A model generated the notes under the pieces. That model saw only the letters and a list, made by a program, of their open reading frames with translations. It did no database searches and was not told the DNA's origin. Position numbers and translations under genes: made by a program. Shown one piece after another: positions 13,911-17,533 of a stretch of 17,533 nt of DNA. The stretch is taken from contig CAZKYC010000092.1 of NCBI GenBank assembly GCA_964556895.1, forward strand, positions 1-17,533, read 5' to 3'. The stretch is from Hinthialibacter sp964556895. GTDB lineage: Bacteria; Hinthialibacterota; Hinthialibacteria; Hinthialibacterales; Hinthialibacteraceae. The stretch's first letter is position 1. Each line of letters starts with the position of its first letter.

Positions 13911-15050
13911 ATGCGCGTACTACTCATCGACAAAACCGCAGGCCTGGATTCATCGCACGAGCGCCATCAAGCCATCGCGCGACAAAACGGGGTGGAACTG
14001 CATGTTCTTGGGCCGAAATATTGGACCGAAAATGGCCGTGAGATACTATGGCATCCCTCCATCGACGCGGCCTATCAATGCCATCGCAGCAACGTGATCG
14101 GCAAAGGCCATTATGCGCGAGTTTGGTATACCAGCGGGATGATGCGAGCGATGCTCAAAGCGAGGCCTGACATCATTCAATTGCTTGAAGAACCTTGGTC
14201 GATTACTGCGTTACAAACCATGGTCTACGCCTCGATCCTTGCTCCTCACGTCAAAGTAATTTTCTATACATGGGAAAACATCTATCGGCCTTGGAACTAC
14301 CCGGCGCGCGCTTCATTGCTATACGCATTGATCGACAAAACCATGCACGCCCGTTCTATTGCCGCTGTTTGCGCAACGAAAGGCGCGAGAGACGTCTTGC
14401 AGCAAAAAGGGTATACGAAACCGATCCAAGTAATTTCGTATGGCGTCCCTCAGTACTTTTTCGATCACCAAGACCCTAAACCCACGAACAAAATATTCAC
14501 CATCGGCTACGTTGGACGAATGGTACACATGAAAGGGGTCGACTTACTGATCCGCGCAGTCGCATCCATGCCTGACACACAATTGCGGCTTGTTGGGTCA
14601 GGCGACAATGTTAAGCCGATACAGTCGTTATGCAATCAACTTGGGCTCTCAGGCCAGGTTGAATGGTTGCCGTCGCTTGAAGAACGAGAACTTCCAGAAT
14701 TTATTCGGGACTTAGATGTTTTAGTCTTACCTTCACGCTTGACGTCTGGATGGATGGAACAACTGGGCCGCGTGTTAATCGAAGCCATGGCTGTGGGAAC
14801 GCCCGTCATTGGCGCGAAAACCGGGGCGATACCAGAAGTGATTGGCGACGCGGGAATGTTGTTTGACGAAGACGACCATGTGGGCTTATCCGTGCAACTT
14901 GGTCGCCTAAAAGATGACCAACAACTTCGGGATTCGCTGAGCCAGAAAGGTCGCGAACGGGCGAAGCGTCGATTCACCTGGCCCCGGTTTGCTGAATCAA
15001 TTACGGGTTTCTATCGATCGCTCTTAGACGAAAGCAGCACCCATGAATGA
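13911..15050 (+). CDS. GT4-family glycosyltransferase
   Basis: A 379-residue retaining GT-B glycosyltransferase that moves a sugar from a nucleotide donor to a lipid-linked or other glycan acceptor in the cytoplasm. The N-terminal acceptor domain opens with MRVLLIDKTAGL. The C-terminal donor domain has VGRMVHMKGVDLLIRA (201-216), LRLVGSGD and the catalytic EX7E pair, Glu283 and Glu291, followed by AMAVGTPVIGAKTGAIPEVIGD. Length fits the family. I take the ATG at 13911, with GAAGGAA 6-12 bases upstream, rather than a GTG at 13896. Its stop overlaps the start of the flippase gene by 8 bases (ATGAATGA), so the two form an operon. The specific sugars cannot be read from sequence. Confidence 0.92.
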   Translation: MRVLLIDKTAGLDSSHERHQAIARQNGVELHVLGPKYWTENGREILWHPSIDAAYQCHRSNVIGKGHYARVWYTSGMMRAMLKARPDIIQLLEEPWSITALQTMVYASILAPHVKVIFYTWENIYRPWNYPARASLLYALIDKTMHARSIAAVCATKGARDVLQQKGYTKPIQVISYGVPQYFFDHQDPKPTNKIFTIGYVGRMVHMKGVDLLIRAVASMPDTQLRLVGSGDNVKPIQSLCNQLGLSGQVEWLPSLEERELPEFIRDLDVLVLPSRLTSGWMEQLGRVLIEAMAVGTPVIGAKTGAIPEVIGDAGMLFDEDDHVGLSVQLGRLKDDQQLRDSLSQKGRERAKRRFTWPRFAESITGFYRSLLDESSTHE

Positions 15051-16497
15051 AAACGCGTCAAACCCTGGCGTAGGCCGACGCATCACCCGCTATGGCGCGA
15101 TTCTCGCGACGAGCGGAGCGCTCTGTCATATCCTGCGGCTGGTCTACACCGTTTTGGCGATCAACATTCTTGGGCAGGAACAATTTGGCCGCATTGAATA
15201 CTTTGTCGAGATGGCGGTGATCTTTACCGTCTTGCTTGATTTTGGGCTCGAACAGACGCTCACCCGCGAGATAGCCCGCCGAAAAGAGCGCCTCAAACTC
15301 GAATTGTCTTCGATCATCGGCTATCGAATCATCGCAACTATCGCTGGCGCGTTTTGTATGATCGGCCTTCTCACCGCCATCGCCCAACCCGAACACAGCA
15401 TGGGACTAATTCTGGCGGCGGGCGTCTACTTTTGTGTTGTATCGATGTTGATGGTTGTGAAAGCGATTTGTCGCAGCTATGAATTTATGGCGGCTGAGGG
15501 AGTCGCAAATTTTCTCGACAAATTCGCCCACATCAGCGCGGCAATTGTGTTATTACTGGTTTACCCTCACTTGCCGTTGTTAATGCTTTGCTACAGTTTG
15601 GGTTCGGTTCTATCTCTTCTCTTTTTGTCTTTCTTGCTTTACCGCCATATTCAGTTGAAATCCCGCGTGATTTCACTCGCCACAGGATGGTCATGGCAAA
15701 AACTCGCGTTCCCTATCGGGCTGTCAGCGGCCTGCGTCTTATTGCTTCACCGCCAAGACACCGCGATGGTCAATTGGATCTACGGCGACGCCGAGACCGG
15801 GCTGTATCGCGCGCCCTATCGCTTTTTAGAAGGGCTGTTTTTGGTTCCTCAGGTGATTGCTGTTGCCGCCTACCCGGTCTTTTCAAAACTCTTTCACCAG
15901 AATGAGCCGTTTCAACAAACCGCATCGGTGTTGGTTCGCGGCCTGTTAATTATGAGCCTTCCGATGGCGGTGGGCGGCACCGTCATCGGCCATGCCATCA
16001 TGGATTGGGCGGCGCCGGGACTTGGGGTTATGGGCGGAAACGTGTTTGTGGTCTTGGTATGGTCGCTGCCGTTTATCTACCTGAATTTTTTGTTGGGCGC
16101 CATCTTAAACGCGACAGACCGGCAAAAGAAGAATTTTCAGGCCAGCGCGATTAGCATGATGACGAACTTAGTATTCAACATCCCATTCATTTTCTACTTT
16201 GGGGCGATAGGCGCCGCGATCATGACGGTGGTATCTCAAGGGCTATACGCTGTTCTCATGATGTGGCATACCCGCGATTTTCAACTCATCAGAGAGTGGC
16301 ATCGCTACGCTTCGGTGCTTTTTTCTTGCGCAGTGATGGCAATCTGTATTGATCTAACCCCAATACACTGGTTGTTCGATATCATTGTCGGCGCGGGGGT
16401 CTATTTCACTGTGGTCATTCTCACCAAGGGCCTATCAAAAAATGACCGTCTTAAACTCATGCAAGTGGTAAGGCGGTCAGACTCAGCCTCTCAATAG
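15043..16497 (+). CDS. Wzx-like polysaccharide flippase
   Basis: A 484-residue membrane protein with about 12-14 hydrophobic helices over its whole length, in the polysaccharide biosynthesis (Wzx/RfbX, MOP superfamily) pattern. It begins GRRITRYGAILATSGALCHILRLVYT, then LGQEQFGRIEYFVEM...LLDFGLEQTLTREIARR, a typical first-helix and loop signature, with paired helices in the second half (LNATDRQKKNFQASAISMMTNLVFNIPFIFYFG). Such proteins flip lipid-linked oligosaccharides to the periplasmic side of the inner membrane. The ATG lies inside the end of the glycosyltransferase gene and has no clear ribosome binding site, so it is likely translationally coupled. The gene ends in tandem stops (TAG TGA), 9 bases from the convergent phosphatase gene. 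Confidence 0.9.
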   Translation: MNENASNPGVGRRITRYGAILATSGALCHILRLVYTVLAINILGQEQFGRIEYFVEMAVIFTVLLDFGLEQTLTREIARRKERLKLELSSIIGYRIIATIAGAFCMIGLLTAIAQPEHSMGLILAAGVYFCVVSMLMVVKAICRSYEFMAAEGVANFLDKFAHISAAIVLLLVYPHLPLLMLCYSLGSVLSLLFLSFLLYRHIQLKSRVISLATGWSWQKLAFPIGLSAACVLLLHRQDTAMVNWIYGDAETGLYRAPYRFLEGLFLVPQVIAVAAYPVFSKLFHQNEPFQQTASVLVRGLLIMSLPMAVGGTVIGHAIMDWAAPGLGVMGGNVFVVLVWSLPFIYLNFLLGAILNATDRQKKNFQASAISMMTNLVFNIPFIFYFGAIGAAIMTVVSQGLYAVLMMWHTRDFQLIREWHRYASVLFSCAVMAICIDLTPIHWLFDIIVGAGVYFTVVILTKGLSKNDRLKLMQVVRRSDSASQ

Positions 16498-16506
16498 TGA
16501 GGTTGG

Positions 16507-17289
16507 TTATTTAGGTGGAGTGTATTTGAACAGAGAACACAACCGCTTCACGTTATCTGGATGGCCCAGCGCTTTGGCGTCAAGCGTCTTGGTCCCATTT
16601 CTGTGCAGCCAATAGTTCACATCCGATCCATCAAAGTAGCGCATCTCACCGCCAGCGGCTTCTAAGATACAGGCGCCGCCTGCGATGTCCCACAAGTTGA
16701 TCGGCTCCATAACGCCACCGTGCAAAGTGCCGCGAGCGACAAAGGCCAAATGGGCCGCAGCGCTGCCAAAGGCCAACGCCCTGCCCTGGTAAGACGAATC
16801 AAACTTTCTAAACGTAGCGCCTGGACACACGATGGTGCTGCTGTGGTTCAGGTCTACTGCTTCTGATACCTTGATGGTTTTGTCGTTGAGATAGGCGTCG
16901 CCGCCTTTCACCGCCCAATAAAACTCCTGGATCGCCGGCATATAGACGAACCCGATTTGGGGCCCGTCTTTTGAAACCAACCCCACTGAAATCGCCCAAA
17001 CGGGCAGGTGCAAGACAAACGGTTCTGTACCGTCAATCGGGTCAATCGCCCATACATAGTCGGCTTCTTCAAGCCGGTCGCGGGCGCTTTCTTCGCCGTA
17101 GACGCCATGGTCGGGGTAGTTCTCAAGAATTGTCTTCTGAAGAAACGCTTCTACTTCACGGTCAGCGGCGGTAACGTAGGAGTGGTCAGGCTTTCGTTCG
17201 GCGGCGACCGATTGAAAATGATGTAACGCGATCTCGCCCGCTTTGCGAATTACGGGCGTCATATCTGATGCAATTTGCTGTAAATCCAT
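16507..17289 (-). CDS. Inositol-monophosphatase-family phosphatase
   Basis: A 260-residue enzyme of the inositol monophosphatase superfamily (also including histidinol-phosphatase and PAP phosphatase members). Motifs are intact: VTAADREVE (39-47), GEES (65-68), the metal site DPIDGTEPF (83-91) with its two aspartates, and WDIAGGACILEAAGG (200-214) supplying the third aspartate. It removes phosphate from small sugar or cyclitol phosphates using magnesium, in the cytoplasm. The close relatives hisN, suhB and cysQ cannot be told apart here, so no symbol is given. The ATG at 17289 has AGAAGGA about 8 bases upstream. It converges on the flippase gene with 9 bases between stops. A possible link is supply of a sugar or inositol precursor for the adjacent glycan genes, but a housekeeping role is equally likely. 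Confidence 0.9.
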   Translation of the reverse strand: MDLQQIASDMTPVIRKAGEIALHHFQSVAAERKPDHSYVTAADREVEAFLQKTILENYPDHGVYGEESARDRLEEADYVWAIDPIDGTEPFVLHLPVWAISVGLVSKDGPQIGFVYMPAIQEFYWAVKGGDAYLNDKTIKVSEAVDLNHSSTIVCPGATFRKFDSSYQGRALAFGSAAAHLAFVARGTLHGGVMEPINLWDIAGGACILEAAGGEMRYFDGSDVNYWLHRNGTKTLDAKALGHPDNVKRLCSLFKYTPPK

Positions 17290-17533
17290 TATTTGTCCTT
17301 CTGTGAGTGTTTTATACAGAATACTTCGGGTTTAAAGACAATCAATTCGTGCGGCGTTCGTGAATGCGATTCAAATACGATCTAAACAAAGGCTCATCCG
17401 GGATTTGGATACGTTCTCTCAAATTGAATTGAAATTTCCAGACACGATCTCAAGGATGATTTTTTTATCGTTGTATTTGGCATGGGTGCAACTCAGGGAG
17501 CGCCTGTGCAAAAAGGCGGAGCCGCACTGAAGC
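17290..17533. other. Upstream region of the phosphatase gene, no gene seen
   Basis: This stretch of 244 bases holds no convincing ORF. Nearest the phosphatase gene, a weak minus-strand promoter is possible (TTGATT near 17340, 16 bases from TATTCT). At the far right GTGC...GCAC brackets GGC-GGA-GCC, a small inverted repeat like those at 700-1040. A short frame open to the right edge (ATG at 17482) has no ribosome binding site and is not called. Confidence 0.35.

Overview
The window looks like a piece of chromosome from an uncultivated diderm (Gram-negative-type) bacterium. Three things point that way: exported Tat-dependent Gfo/Idh and TIM-barrel sugar enzymes, GspG-like pseudopilins, and very large secreted proteins built from pre-peptidase C-terminal (PPC) repeats with a Thr-Pro linker. 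This mix is typical of Planctomycetes/Lentisphaerae-like lineages and candidate phyla such as Sumerlaeota, Hydrogenedentota or Omnitrophota. The sequence alone does not decide the phylum. I see no transposase, phage gene, CRISPR array or known defence system.

Left part (1-1350): a small DUF4160/DUF2442 gene pair on the minus strand. The DUF4160 gene ends early at an in-frame TAG, and its conserved tail continues in the same frame behind it. Next comes about 560 bases without a gene, filled with short perfect palindromes and a small tandem repeat, then a tRNA-Gly(GCC) with its own promoter.

1352-5235: a Tat-exported Gfo/Idh/MocA oxidoreductase runs leftwards. Diverging from it are a Tat-exported sugar isomerase/epimerase-like protein, a type II pseudopilin and a 66-residue three-cysteine DUF542-like protein. 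This group ends at a strong, apparently bidirectional terminator. Facing it is a winged-helix regulator with a C-terminal nucleotide-fold domain. Its promoter carries a perfect palindrome over the -10 and start region, so it is probably autoregulated.

5304-11944: a 1313-residue secreted protein (seven PPC-like repeats, a carboxypeptidase-regulatory-like domain, an FN3-like domain, a Thr-Pro linker and an unrecognised C-terminal domain) diverges from a membrane-bound SpoIIE/PP2C phosphatase with a GAF domain. The AT-rich gap between them holds recognisable promoters in both directions, a 21-bp palindrome, and a 19-codon leader ORF with a strong ribosome binding site just before the phosphatase gene.

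11933-17289: surface-glycan genes. A DUF115/MptE-like (Maf-type) protein diverges from a two-gene operon of a GT4 glycosyltransferase and a Wzx-like flippase, whose reading frames overlap by 8 bases. An inositol-monophosphatase-family enzyme converges on them. Together they suggest building and exporting a lipid-linked glycan or modifying surface proteins. That link is inferred from families and gene order.

I found no clearly new multi-gene system. The best leads are the amber-interrupted DUF4160 gene, the self-operator of the winged-helix regulator, the leader ORF and palindrome ahead of the phosphatase, the PPC repeat giant and the palindrome-rich gap.
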